Source of the DNA: Abyssibius alkaniclasticus
GTDB taxonomy: Bacteria > Pseudomonadota > Alphaproteobacteria > Rhodobacterales > Rhodobacteraceae
NCBI RefSeq assembly: GCF_020447305.1
Contig: NZ_CP095732.1
Location: 1,520,501 to 1,584,500 of the forward strand
Direction of reading: 5' to 3'
DNA length: 64,000 nucleotides
This document shows positions 47,464 to 56,942 of this stretch, one piece after another; position 1 is the stretch's first letter, and each line of letters begins with the position of its first letter. The notes beneath the pieces were generated by a model. It searched no databases. It had not been told where the DNA came from and worked only from the letters and a program-made list of their open reading frames with translations. The position numbers and the translations under genes are program-made.

Positions 47464-47870
47464 AATGCGGCCACCTGTGCCAGCAGCCAGCGCAGGCCCG
47501 ATTGCAGATAGGGCCAGCCAAACCACATGCCGACCGCCACGCCGACGAAACAAAGCGAGACGAGTATTGCCAGCACCGGGGCCAGCAGCGCGCGTTTCAG
47601 CCGCTGGCTGCGCAACTCACGCTCGAACAGCACGATCTGGCTATCCAGCGCATATTTCGCCTCGGCAAACCCTTCGGCCAGCGGGGCAAACCCGTCGCGC
47701 AGTTTTTGCACAGCGGCCGGGCTTTGCGCCGAAAGCCGTGCCCTTGCTTTTTGCAGCTTCGCCTGTTTTTGGGCAAGGGGCGGCAGGGGCATGGGCGCCT
47801 TGCCCGCCTGCAGCGCGGCTTGAAGCGCCTCGGCGGCCTGTTGCAGGTTATCTGGGCGGTCTTTGTTCAT
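47460..47870 (-). CDS. Small single-helix membrane protein of the MoxR cluster
   Basis: 136 residues, not recognised. A long charged helical region (about residues 7-93) is followed by one membrane helix (about 94-118) and a short tail ending LLAQVAAL. Tail-anchored layout with the bulk in the cytoplasm. It overlaps both neighbours by 4 bp. Confidence 0.7.
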   Translation of the reverse strand: MNKDRPDNLQQAAEALQAALQAGKAPMPLPPLAQKQAKLQKARARLSAQSPAAVQKLRDGFAPLAEGFAEAKYALDSQIVLFERELRSQRLKRALLAPVLAILVSLCFVGVAVGMWFGWPYLQSGLRWLLAQVAAL

Positions 47871-49942
47871 TTCGGGTTCAAAAACGCCTCGATCTGGGAT
47901 TGCAATTCGCTCATGCGGCTGGTGGCGGCGGCCAGTGCCTGTTCGGCGGCGCTGAATTCACCCAGCACACGCTCGACAAATTCATCGCGGCTATCGGACA
48001 TCTCGCCCAGCTTGGCATCGAGCAGGCGGGCGATATCGGCGCTGCCAGACAGCGCGTCTTCGGCCACGCCGACCATTTTCTCCATCGCCTCCATACGGGT
48101 GGCGGCGTGCAGCAAATAGGTCTCGGCGGCGGTAAAGCGCGACTGCACGGCGCCAACCTCAAAGCGCAGGGCGCGCAAAAGCACCTGTGCATCATCCTCG
48201 ATACGGCCAAGGGCTTCGTCCCATGCCGCTTCGGCGCGGGCCTGCTGGTGCCGGGCCTCGCTTTGCAAACCTTCGGCAAGGCTGCCGGAATAGAGGTTTT
48301 CGGCCAGATCCTGCAGGTCGGTCGCATCGACAAGGTTCGGGCCGCGCACCTTCAGATAGTCGTTCAGCATCCGGATTTGCAGCTTGAGCGGGGCAAAGCT
48401 GTTGGCATCCAGCACCTCGACATCGAGGCGGAACCCTGCCTCGGTCGGGCTGGAGAAGATGAACATCGGCTGCGCATCCGCGTTTTCGACAATATGCGCG
48501 GTATCGACAAACAGCCGCCCCAGAACCAGCTTCAGCGTTTCAGACAGTGTGCCGCCAAAATCGGCCAGAGAGGGCGTGAGCGCGGTGCCATAGGGCGTGA
48601 ACACAGCGAAATTGCCACGCCGCTCGGCATCGGCTTGCAGGATATGCGGGTCGAGCCAATAGCTGAGCGGGCGGTTGCCCCCGCCGCTATCGGCGCGCCC
48701 GCGCCAATAGGCCTCGGGCACATCAAGGCTGATATGGCCGGGGTCATACAGCACGAAATGCGAAGGCTCGGCACGGCCCGCCGCATGGCCCGCCGCATAG
48801 CGCAGATGCTCGCTTTTCTGCATACCGGGGGGCAGGCGGCGCAAACCGTCGATCATCGCGGGCAATTGCGCATCGGAAAAACGCATCAGCCGCAGGGTGG
48901 GGGCATCTTGCGCGCGAATCTGGTCGACAATGTCTTGCAGTTCTTCGATGCGGGCCTGCACCTGCTCGATGTCGGTCTCGTTGGGGCCAAGGCGGCGCAG
49001 CGGGTGCAGGTGCATCCGGTAGCCAACCGGAAAGCCCGGCTGTGAAATGCGATCTTGCAGCGCGGCAACGGCCTCGGGATGCGGGACGATATCATAGACC
49101 TGCACCTGCAAATCTTGCGCGGGGTTATGGCCGGTAAACACATCGGCGGCGGCAGGGGCCGGGCCAAGGTCGTTGATGTAAAGCAGCACGGGGCCGTGAC
49201 GGTCGTCAAATATCGCCACATCATGCGCGAGGTGCCTGTCGCTGGATTGATGCGCGGCCCCCAGAATGCGGCCAAGCCGGTCGGACATGGCTTCGGCCAG
49301 CGGGCGGCGGCGCGTATCGCTCCACAGGCGCAGCTCGCCAAGCTCGGTCGGCTGGAACAGGCGCACATCGCCCTTGTCTTTCAGATGCGCCGAAAGGCCG
49401 CGCAGCGTGGAATGCAGGGTCAGATCATCCTTGGCATGGATGAAGGTCAGGTGCGATTTGGCGCGCGGATGGCGGGCCACAAGCACGCGGGCATCGCGCG
49501 CGCGTTTGGTGATATCGGCTATCCATTTGGCGGCCCTGTCGGCATCGGCCGAGGAGATGAGCGCCAGACGGTCGCCATCATGCGCTGATTGACGGCCAAG
49601 GCCCGGCTGGGTTGCCGCCAGCCGCAGGGTCAGGATAAGGGCCGCGTTTTGCGGGCTGACCAGCGTATCGAAAATCATCGACTGGGCCTGCTCGGTTGAA
49701 CGGCCACAGGCTTTGCGGCCAATTTCGGTGACAAGTTGCACGAGCCGTTCGCGCAGGGGGGCAAGCGGAATGTCTTTGTTATAGGGCAGCACAAAGCGGC
49801 TGGTCTCGCTTTCGCTGATCTGAAGGCGCAGATCGGCGGCGTTCAGCGCGCGGTGGTCATCGGCGCTGAAGGCATCCAGCACATCGAGCATGGCGGCATC
49901 GTCCAGATAGGGCCAGACGAAGGAGTCGCGGTTATCCGGCAT
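47867..49942 (-). CDS. Unknown large cytoplasmic protein with C-terminal coiled coil
   Basis: 691 residues, not recognised. No signal peptide or membrane helix. The region around residues 140-330 looks alpha/beta (DARVLVARHPRAKSHLTFIHAKDD, DVAIFDDRHGPVLLYIND). The last 130 residues (from about 560, AEAAWDEALGRIEDDAQVLLRAL onward) are long helices, probably coiled coil. It overlaps the next gene by 4 bp and the preceding one by 11 bp. A scaffold or MoxR substrate is possible. Confidence 0.72.
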   Translation of the reverse strand: MPDNRDSFVWPYLDDAAMLDVLDAFSADDHRALNAADLRLQISESETSRFVLPYNKDIPLAPLRERLVQLVTEIGRKACGRSTEQAQSMIFDTLVSPQNAALILTLRLAATQPGLGRQSAHDGDRLALISSADADRAAKWIADITKRARDARVLVARHPRAKSHLTFIHAKDDLTLHSTLRGLSAHLKDKGDVRLFQPTELGELRLWSDTRRRPLAEAMSDRLGRILGAAHQSSDRHLAHDVAIFDDRHGPVLLYINDLGPAPAAADVFTGHNPAQDLQVQVYDIVPHPEAVAALQDRISQPGFPVGYRMHLHPLRRLGPNETDIEQVQARIEELQDIVDQIRAQDAPTLRLMRFSDAQLPAMIDGLRRLPPGMQKSEHLRYAAGHAAGRAEPSHFVLYDPGHISLDVPEAYWRGRADSGGGNRPLSYWLDPHILQADAERRGNFAVFTPYGTALTPSLADFGGTLSETLKLVLGRLFVDTAHIVENADAQPMFIFSSPTEAGFRLDVEVLDANSFAPLKLQIRMLNDYLKVRGPNLVDATDLQDLAENLYSGSLAEGLQSEARHQQARAEAAWDEALGRIEDDAQVLLRALRFEVGAVQSRFTAAETYLLHAATRMEAMEKMVGVAEDALSGSADIARLLDAKLGEMSDSRDEFVERVLGEFSAAEQALAAATSRMSELQSQIEAFLNPK

Positions 49943-51611
49943 GGGCCACCTCCATCACGCGCAATATGATCCAGGCCGAAAGCGCCCCGACAAGCTGGCC
50001 AATGCCGTTATGCACATCGGCGGGCGGCAGGCGAAATTCGGTCGGGCGGTCATTCATGCCGGAATAGCCGTAGAATACTGCGCCTTCCTTGAGGTCTTTC
50101 GGGTAGTGGAGCGCGGCAACATGCGTGCGCGCCAAGCGCGACAGGCCAAGGCTGCGCGCGGTTTCGCTGCGAAAGCGCGACCAGTCGAACCCGGCCTCAT
50201 CGGTGCGGGCATCGGGCGCGAAATGCAGCGACATGGCGCGCGTGTAATCCGACATGGCCGCAGGGCGGAACTGGTCGGCATTGGGCAGGCCGCCGAATTT
50301 GCCCTTCAGGCGCGGCCAGTCAGCGGCAATCCGGTCGCGCCGCGCCGCGCTGACCGCTTTCAGAATGGCGGCACTGCCCTGCTGAAGCGGCGGAAGCATT
50401 TCTTCCTTTGGCGTGGTGTCAAGCTGGCCGGGCAGAAGCGAGAACAGCGCCGGTGTCATGGTTGATTGCATGTGCTGCGCCAGCCGCTGCGCCCCGTGAA
50501 TATCAAAGGCCGAAAGATAGGCCGCCGCGGGCGGCAGCGCACTGGACACCGCCCCGGCACGCGGGCCGGCGGTGTGAAAGTCGCAGAATCCAAGGTCACT
50601 GGCGGGCAGGCCGGTTTGGTTGAGCAATACGCGCAGGCGCAGGCTGGCATCGGCCCAGGCGGCGTTCAGCACCGTGGCCGGGCGCGAGGGCGGGGCGGGT
50701 TCACATAATGCCAGCACCAGCAAATCGCGCGCCGGTTTGCGCAGGGGCGGGCGGTTGCGGATGAGATAGCCCTCATCCAGCAGGCGCAGCAAAAACAATT
50801 CGTTCGGATAGGCCAATTCGCTGACCAGGGTATCGGGCAGGTCTTCCAGCCGGTGCGAATGCAGAATGCCGCTGATGCCGCCTTCCTTCGGGCGCATCCC
50901 CATCCGTTCCAGATTGGAGCGGATATTCGGCTTGGGAAAGCTGCGCTTCAGCTCGGATTTTCGCGCGAATTCCGGCTCGATCTCGAACACAGACCGGATA
51001 AGCGCATGGTCCGGCTCGAACGGCAGGGGCAGGGGCGCGGCATAATCGGCGCGCGCATAACGCTGGCGCTGAGCAAGGCTGGTGGCAACGGCATGAAGCT
51101 GCACCGCCGCCCCATGCCAAAAGCGCATTCCCATTGCGCTGCACGCGCCAAGCTTGAGGCGCACCACCCCTTCCAGCGCGGCGCAATAGCTGGGGTAATC
51201 GGGCCAGCGACTATCGGCCAATGCCCCGGCCTGGGGCGGGAAGTTGCCGGGTGAAAGCAGGCGGACTTCGACCAGATCGGCGGCCGCGCTGCGCAAGACC
51301 GGCTCGACAATGATTTGCGTAAACTCGGCCAGCAACTGCGCCCAGACCCGGCTGCGCCCGGCGCGCCCGAAAAGGCCAACCGATTCCGAGGCCCGTTCAA
51401 ACGCAAGTCCCCAAATGGGCAGATCAATCGCAGCGCCTTCGCCCTCAAGCAGCACAAGCGCGCTGGCCAGATCGGGGGTGATCGGCACATGACGGTCATG
51501 CAGCAGGTTCAGCATTTCCACAGCGCGCGGTGATTTTGGCAAAACCGCGTCATCCGCGGCGTGCAAATGAATGCGCAGCGCGGTGTTCTCGTTGCGGATG
51601 GGGGCCGTCAT
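49932..51611 (-). CDS. Unknown protein following the MoxR ATPase
   Basis: 559 residues, not recognised. It starts MTAPIRNENTALRIHLHAAD, has no signal peptide, and ends with an amphipathic to hydrophobic segment (GIGQLVGALSAWIILRVMEVAHAG) that could bind a membrane or partner. The start is set at the ATG 3 bases after the MoxR stop. No metal-binding MIDAS motif (DxSxS) is seen, so it is not an obvious von Willebrand A partner although it holds that position. Confidence 0.72.
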   Translation of the reverse strand: MTAPIRNENTALRIHLHAADDAVLPKSPRAVEMLNLLHDRHVPITPDLASALVLLEGEGAAIDLPIWGLAFERASESVGLFGRAGRSRVWAQLLAEFTQIIVEPVLRSAAADLVEVRLLSPGNFPPQAGALADSRWPDYPSYCAALEGVVRLKLGACSAMGMRFWHGAAVQLHAVATSLAQRQRYARADYAAPLPLPFEPDHALIRSVFEIEPEFARKSELKRSFPKPNIRSNLERMGMRPKEGGISGILHSHRLEDLPDTLVSELAYPNELFLLRLLDEGYLIRNRPPLRKPARDLLVLALCEPAPPSRPATVLNAAWADASLRLRVLLNQTGLPASDLGFCDFHTAGPRAGAVSSALPPAAAYLSAFDIHGAQRLAQHMQSTMTPALFSLLPGQLDTTPKEEMLPPLQQGSAAILKAVSAARRDRIAADWPRLKGKFGGLPNADQFRPAAMSDYTRAMSLHFAPDARTDEAGFDWSRFRSETARSLGLSRLARTHVAALHYPKDLKEGAVFYGYSGMNDRPTEFRLPPADVHNGIGQLVGALSAWIILRVMEVAHAG

Positions 51612-51613
51612 GT

Positions 51614-52669
51614 TCAAAGCTCGGCCCATCTTTGCTGGTAGCGCGCCAAAAGCGACGGGTCTTCACGGTCGAGGCTGAAGCGGGTGACAACGTCCAGATC
51701 GCGCGGCTGGATGGCGACCTCGCTGCTGTCTTCACGCACGGCCCGCAGCAGGCGCATGTAAAACATCAGCCCGGTGAGCTTGATCATGCGGCGGTTGGAC
51801 ATCAGCGACAGATCGCGGCGCACGGTTTCGCGCACAAGGTCTGTCAACTCGGTATAGATAGGGTCTTCGAGGTTGATGCGCAGCCCGCCGTTTTTGGTTT
51901 GCACATCGACATCAAGCCGCAAGGCCGCCAGCCCGGCCATCAGGTCATGGCCCTCAAAGGCAGAACGGTCGAGCAATGTGGCATGGGTCTCCGACCAGCC
52001 GGCCTTGATCAGGTCTGAAATTTCGGCAACGTCCACATCGCGCCGCGCGATGTTCTGCACATGGCAGCGCAGCAGGAAACGGTCGTAAACCGCGGTGAGG
52101 CCCGCCTCTTGCGGGGGGTGGTTGGTGGCGGCAAAGAGCAGTTCCAGCGCCACGGGCTCGGCCTTGCCGTGGTCATGGAACTTGCGCTCGTTCACAAAGG
52201 TCAGAAGCGAGTTGAGGATGGCGCTGGAGGCGTTGAAGATCTCGTCAAGAAACACAACCTTGGCTTCCTGCATCATGTTTTCGCTTTTGCGCACCAGCCC
52301 GGTGGTTTGCAGGTCGCGCAGATCGTAAAAGCCGAAAAGCTCGCTCGGTTCGGTGAATTGCGTGAGCAGATATTCGAAATAATCGCGGTGCTGGCGCGGC
52401 GCGTCATCGCGCGAGGCATTGAAATTCAGCGCATCATTGTCGACCAGCCCGACAAGGTGGCAAAACGAGCGGACAAGCCGCGATTTGGCCGTGCCCGGCG
52501 GCCCGATCATCACCATCGCCTCGCCCGAAAGCGCGGCGAGCATCATCGCCTCAACCGCATCTTCCATTTGATAAAAGCGGCTGTTGAGGATTTTCGAGAC
52601 CTCATCGAGCAGCGCCAGAGTCGGGGCGTGTTTTTCGTAAAATCGTGTCAGGTCTTCTGGGTGGAACAT
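51614..52669 (-). CDS. MoxR-family AAA+ ATPase, RavA-like
   Basis: 351 residues. Walker A is GPPGTAKS (residues 56-63), Walker B VVFLDE (138-143), sensor 1 FAATN (179-183), and DRFLLR near 197 supplies arginine-finger candidates. The blocks AALSGEAMVMIGPP, YLLTQFTEPSELFG and NSLLTFVNERKF closely follow the RavA branch of MoxR ATPases, which remodel or assemble protein complexes, usually with a vWA partner. Here it is the second gene of an eight-gene run and no vWA protein is linked. It is the likely engine of the cluster. Confidence 0.9.
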   Translation of the reverse strand: MFHPEDLTRFYEKHAPTLALLDEVSKILNSRFYQMEDAVEAMMLAALSGEAMVMIGPPGTAKSRLVRSFCHLVGLVDNDALNFNASRDDAPRQHRDYFEYLLTQFTEPSELFGFYDLRDLQTTGLVRKSENMMQEAKVVFLDEIFNASSAILNSLLTFVNERKFHDHGKAEPVALELLFAATNHPPQEAGLTAVYDRFLLRCHVQNIARRDVDVAEISDLIKAGWSETHATLLDRSAFEGHDLMAGLAALRLDVDVQTKNGGLRINLEDPIYTELTDLVRETVRRDLSLMSNRRMIKLTGLMFYMRLLRAVREDSSEVAIQPRDLDVVTRFSLDREDPSLLARYQQRWAEL

Positions 52670-52690
52670 GAAATACCTCGGTTCAAATCG

Positions 52691-53527
52691 CTAAAATCCT
52701 TGGCCCAGAAGGGCGGGTGCATAGGCGGGGGCCTCAAGCCGCCAGCCTTTGCGGGCCTGCGCGGCATCATCATCGGGCGGGGTGGCGAGCGCGGCATCGG
52801 CAGATGCAACAAGCGGCAGGTCGGGCGCGGATTGCGGCAGTTGCGCGCCATTTTCATGTGCCAGGCGCAGCACATACTGGTCCCAGAACCCGGCCCAGCC
52901 GGCGCGCTGGCTCAGCGCATCGGCAAGGGTGGCGATTTGGCGCTTCAGCCCGCCCGGCCCCGCGCAACCAAGCGATGCCAGCCACCAGAAGGTGGCGGTT
53001 TCAAGCCGGGGCGGAAGTTTGTCGGGCGGCCATAGCAACACGCGGCCGGACAGGTGGCGTTGCAGCGCATGTGCAACCCTGGCCTGAATGGCGAAATGCG
53101 CAAAAATGTGGAACTGCCAGAGATCGGCGAAATGTGCGGCATCGGGCGCAAGTTCCAACGGCACGCGGCGCCTGGGGCGAAACAGGTTGAGCAGCTTTAT
53201 ACGCAGCCGCGCGCGCCGGCCGGGGGCCGCTTTGCCCGCCAGCAGCGTGGACTGTGTGGGGCTGAGCGTGGGGGGCGTTGTGACCAAAAACAGCTTGCCG
53301 AAAGCCTGAGCGCCCGGCCGCGCCTTTTGGGCCTCGGCGCTATGGCTGAGCAGGTCTTCAAACAGCCGCGCGGCGCCGTTCTCAAGCGACAGCAGCGTCG
53401 CGGGGTCATGATCTGGTGAAAGCACGCGTTGCAGGCCCGCCAGCATCATGCCGCGCAGGTTTTCGGCCAATGCGTCAAACTGGTCACTGACATAGCGGCT
53501 GGGTGCCAGTTGCAATGCATTCATCAT
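52691..53527 (-). CDS. Unknown protein, first gene of the MoxR cluster
   Basis: 278 residues, not recognised. No signal peptide or membrane helix; a basic patch (KLLNLFRPRRRVPLEL) lies near the middle. The frame is open about 170 bp further up, but I start at the double ATG giving MMNALQLAPSRYVSDQ, since upstream residues look non-coding. It lies 21 bp before the MoxR gene. Possible adaptor for the ATPase, by position only. Confidence 0.65.
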   Translation of the reverse strand: MMNALQLAPSRYVSDQFDALAENLRGMMLAGLQRVLSPDHDPATLLSLENGAARLFEDLLSHSAEAQKARPGAQAFGKLFLVTTPPTLSPTQSTLLAGKAAPGRRARLRIKLLNLFRPRRRVPLELAPDAAHFADLWQFHIFAHFAIQARVAHALQRHLSGRVLLWPPDKLPPRLETATFWWLASLGCAGPGGLKRQIATLADALSQRAGWAGFWDQYVLRLAHENGAQLPQSAPDLPLVASADAALATPPDDDAAQARKGWRLEAPAYAPALLGQGF

Positions 53528-54061
53528 GCGCAGCCCCCCGGTCGGGATACATGCCTGCAGGTGCAGCGAGGGGGGCGCCAGAAACAGGCGCAGCTGGGAA
53601 TGTCGCGCGCCAGAAGCTGCGACCACCGGCTGTGGCCAAGGCGCTGTGACACGTGTTTTGTGAAAGCGTGAACCCCAGATATGGGCAGACTGCACAAAGC
53701 ACGACTATATGACCGATGACCACCTAAAGCACTGCAAGACAAAATACACCCTTACGATTTACACAAACCCAATACAACACAACCAAAAGACGAGATTACT
53801 ATACAACCATAGGTCGATTAAAACTATTCGCCCTATATCCTCTTCTGGATTCTTCAATGATAGCCGAAAGCCGAAACTTTTCAAAGTGCTTAGCTCAATA
53901 TACGGTAAACAGTGGCAAAAATAGGGCTTAAATCTGCACTATACGTTAAGACTTTCGCGCGGCGCATCTTATCCCCCACGCGCATAAAAGCGCAAATCCA
54001 TCGCCGCGGCTGCGCAAAAGCATTTGCAAGCCCGCCCAGAACCCGCTATCACCCGCCGCGT
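53528..54061. other. Intergenic region with AT-rich block before tRNA-Thr
   Basis: No gene is supported in these 534 bp. From about 53700 to 53960 the composition is clearly AT-richer than either flank, with many A and T runs. It probably holds the promoter of the minus-strand MoxR cluster and, at its right end, that of the tRNA. No clear -35/-10 pair or operator was picked out. Confidence 0.5.
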
Positions 54062-54137
54062 GCCTCCATAGCTCAGCTGGTAGAGCAACTGATTTGTAAT
54101 CAGTGGGTCGGGAGTTCGAGTCTCTCTGGGGGCACCA
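54062..54137 (+). tRNA. tRNA-Thr (UGU), with encoded CCA
   Basis: The cloverleaf folds fully: acceptor GCCTCCA/TGGGGGC, D stem GCTC/GAGC, anticodon stem ACTGA/TCAGT with loop TTTGTAA (anticodon TGT, so threonine), and T stem GGGAG/CTCTC with loop TTCGAGT. CCA is encoded. Its 3' 48 bases are the left attachment site of the island that follows, yet the gene remains complete. Confidence 0.97.
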
Positions 54138-54140
54138 TTT
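54090..54140 (+). repeat. Left attachment site (attL)
   Basis: 51 bp from the anticodon stem through CCA and ATTT, identical to 60659-60709. The identity stops on both sides (C versus G before, A versus T after). Confidence 0.92.
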
Positions 54141-54200
54141 ATTCAACGATAACAAGCGGTTACTTGGTGCAGAGCTTTTGCGGCGGCTATGTTTTTATTT

Positions 54201-54225
54201 CCGGAAGCACACCGGAAGCACGGTG
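54201..54225 (+). repeat. Left inner repeat, candidate integrase arm site
   Basis: Contains CCGGAAGCA and CCGGAAGCACGGTG in tandem, 61 bp inside attL. It matches 60512-60536 at 21 of 25 positions and in the same orientation. Confidence 0.5.
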
Positions 54226-54322
54226 TTCGTCAAAATTACTGTGGCGAATCTGCATCACCGGCAACGACGTGAATGCCATTTGTTTTTGCTTTATTGGGAT
54301 CAGTTAGCGGCGGGCGCGTCCG

Positions 54323-56938
54323 TTAGCTACCTGTAGCGTCGGCCGAAAGGTGTTTGGGCAGTTGCGCTTTGATGTCAGACATCAGGATCAAAGCGCATTC
54401 CACCGTTTCGCCGGTATTTTCCAATTCGAGCTGCCCGGCTTCAACGGCGTTTTCCCAGTTGAAGTTTTTGGTCAGGAATTCAAGCACGTCGCGCTTATAG
54501 TCAGTGTCGGGGTTTTGCAGATGATCGCCCTTGGTTTCAAGGGCAACTATCTTGCGTTTGCTACCGGCGCCATCCACCGCAAACAGAAAATCGGGATAAA
54601 TTCTGCCGCGCTTCCAACCTTGCAGCCCATAGCCGCCTTGCGCCAAGGCAACGTTGCGGTGCCACCATTTGATGGCTGCGCTTGCGTCTAGCATGACGGC
54701 CACGCTTTGCTCTTCAGTGTTCAACTCGGCCTGATAGACGGGCGCGAACAGGCTGCGTTCCAGTGCCCCGCCCTGGCTGCTTACAACTTGAGGCGCGCCA
54801 TCGGGCGCGGTCGTTATTGATCTATGTGGCATCTGCCAGTTCCGACCGTCGAGCCTCAGCCGAAACTGGATTTTTCCCGCCTCGACTTCCGCCTTGAACA
54901 TGGCTTCGGCGCGTGTGCTGCGCTCACTATCCAGCCCTTTGCGCAACTCATCAATAATGAAACTTGCATGGCGTCCCAGCTTGGCATCGTCAAAGCCACG
55001 CTTGCGCAGCGCGCCCAATACGCGCGCGACAATATCGCGACCAACAAAAGGGTTGGGAACCAAATCCGAGATGACCCTCACCGCATAGGCCGGGTCGAAT
55101 GCCAGCACTTCGGTTGATGCGGCAACACTGTGCCCCGTGATCGCCTCTGTGCCGCTGTCTGTAAGGCTTATGCGCTGGAGCTGCGTGGCGGTTTCTACAG
55201 GGTTTTCGGGTATCTGCGCGGCCAGTGTTGCAGGGTCGAAGTCGCGCCAATCAATTGCGGCCAGCAGGTCGGTTTCATAATCCAGCTCGCGCAGGCTTGC
55301 ACCGTCTGCGCGCAACACGCGCGGCAGGTATATGTCCAGCTTTTGATACGCTGCGCGGCGCTCAAGCTGGCGGCTGTTGCCTGCAATCGCACTGGCCGCG
55401 CCACCGGCTACCGTCAGGACCAGATCAGCAAGCCCGTCTTTCTCCAAGCCGTCCTTGACCGCGCCGACAACAAGCGCCGTGTCGGCATGATGCGTGATCA
55501 CATGGCACTCATCCAGCGCCGCAATGCCGGTTTTCACAGCATCGGGCTGGCGCAAAATGCGCCCAATCAATTGCGTCATGGCGCTCTTGTTGCTGCTGGC
55601 GGCCAGTGAACACAGCACATAGGCAAAGGGGCAGTCCCAACCCTCTTGCAGCGCCGATTTCGTGATGATCACCCGGACCCGGTTGGTGCGCGCAAGCAGA
55701 TCAAGGTTTTCGGGCTGGTTCAGGTCATTCGTTTCGGCGGTTTTTATGGCAACTTCGGCCTCATCATAGCCGGTTTGCAGCAACCATTCCTTGACGTCTT
55801 CGGAATGGATATGCGCACCGTCGCGCTGGTCCTTGCCCGTGCGTTCTACCTGCACCAACATGATCGGGCGGATATAGCGCCCGGTATCGGCGCGGTAGGT
55901 GTCAGCGGCCCTGTGAAGCTCGTCCAGCTTCGCTACCGCCGCTGTCAGTGTTGCCCGCCAGTCGGTGCCTTGGCGCGGGTCAAGGTTCAGCGGCATCTTG
56001 ATCATGTCTTCGGCGTGCAATTCGCGGCCCGTCACCTCGACCAACAAATTGGCATAGCGCGCGGGGCGCGGGTTTGGCGGGCGGGTTTCGGCAACATCCT
56101 TGGGGGTCGCCGTCAGTTCCAGCACAAAGATCGGGTTGAACCCGTATAGCGTTTCATGCGCCAGATCAGAGGTTGCCTTTTGCCCTTCATCCATCACCAC
56201 AATGGGGCGGATCAGGCGCAGCGCATTGCCCAAACTATCCTTCACCATTGGGTAAAGGTCGTTATAGCCGTCAAGATTCGGGGTCGCTTCCAGCGCGGCG
56301 CGATGCGCCAACTGGTCGCCTTCGGGCGGAAAAAACCCATGCACATCGCCACGGTCGCGGAACATGCGCAGCGTTTCCTTGTTCTGGCGGTTGCCCGATT
56401 GCAGCATCAAGACCATTACGCATAAATGCCTGTCCACATCGGCGGCGTGCAGCCTGTCACCCTTTTCCATGATCCTGACCCGCCCCGCTGCCGCACGGTC
56501 AAGCGCCTGGCGATAAGCGTGCTGGCGATCTTTGAGGTGTTTGAGCGTTTGGGCATAAATCGCCTCGTTCGGCACAACCCAAAGCACAAAGCCGGTATTG
56601 GCCCCCAGATAGCGCCCCATGATGCGTGAAATCGCGTTGACGGCCAGATAGGTTTTGCCGCCGCCGGTTGGCACTTTGAAGGTTACATTGGGCACGACAC
56701 GGCCAATACCATCATGGCGGGGCGAAAACGGTATGTCGGCGCGCGATGCTGGCAACCTGCCTGCCGCGCGCAAGCTCTTCCAGGCGGCCTCGGCATAGTC
56801 GGGCGGGGTCAGCCCCAGCTCGGGGTTTTGAGCGGCCAGCACGGCCACTTTTTCGGCCTTGGCCTTTTCCGGTTTCAATACGTCCAGATAGGCGTCCAGC
56901 ACATCCAGCACGCGAAGTTGATAGTCGAGCTGCCGCAT
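54323..56938 (-). CDS. res: Type III restriction endonuclease subunit
   Basis: 871 residues. Superfamily II helicase motifs: Walker A VPTGGGKT near residue 90, DEGQKA (in place of DExH), ELTATP, and QLIGRILRQP. A C-terminal PD-ExK nuclease is formed by YPDFLFAVDG and VALETKGDH. Together with Mod it translocates on DNA and cuts when unmethylated sites are met head to head. It begins 4 bp after the mod stop. Length and motifs look complete, so it is probably active. Confidence 0.93.
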   Translation of the reverse strand: MRQLDYQLRVLDVLDAYLDVLKPEKAKAEKVAVLAAQNPELGLTPPDYAEAAWKSLRAAGRLPASRADIPFSPRHDGIGRVVPNVTFKVPTGGGKTYLAVNAISRIMGRYLGANTGFVLWVVPNEAIYAQTLKHLKDRQHAYRQALDRAAAGRVRIMEKGDRLHAADVDRHLCVMVLMLQSGNRQNKETLRMFRDRGDVHGFFPPEGDQLAHRAALEATPNLDGYNDLYPMVKDSLGNALRLIRPIVVMDEGQKATSDLAHETLYGFNPIFVLELTATPKDVAETRPPNPRPARYANLLVEVTGRELHAEDMIKMPLNLDPRQGTDWRATLTAAVAKLDELHRAADTYRADTGRYIRPIMLVQVERTGKDQRDGAHIHSEDVKEWLLQTGYDEAEVAIKTAETNDLNQPENLDLLARTNRVRVIITKSALQEGWDCPFAYVLCSLAASSNKSAMTQLIGRILRQPDAVKTGIAALDECHVITHHADTALVVGAVKDGLEKDGLADLVLTVAGGAASAIAGNSRQLERRAAYQKLDIYLPRVLRADGASLRELDYETDLLAAIDWRDFDPATLAAQIPENPVETATQLQRISLTDSGTEAITGHSVAASTEVLAFDPAYAVRVISDLVPNPFVGRDIVARVLGALRKRGFDDAKLGRHASFIIDELRKGLDSERSTRAEAMFKAEVEAGKIQFRLRLDGRNWQMPHRSITTAPDGAPQVVSSQGGALERSLFAPVYQAELNTEEQSVAVMLDASAAIKWWHRNVALAQGGYGLQGWKRGRIYPDFLFAVDGAGSKRKIVALETKGDHLQNPDTDYKRDVLEFLTKNFNWENAVEAGQLELENTGETVECALILMSDIKAQLPKHLSADATGS

Positions 56939-56942
56939 CGCG

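Noticed and set aside
47867-49942. Possible phospholipase D (HKD) motif in the 691-residue protein
   Set aside because: The segment FIHAKDDLTLHS looks like HxK, but the aspartate at the required spacing is missing and there is no second copy.
36922-53527. The MoxR cluster as a type VI secretion or vWA-MoxR ternary conflict system
   Set aside because: No TssB/TssC, Hcp or ClpV-like features and no vWA motif were seen. The resemblance is limited to the ATPase, so I left the system unnamed.
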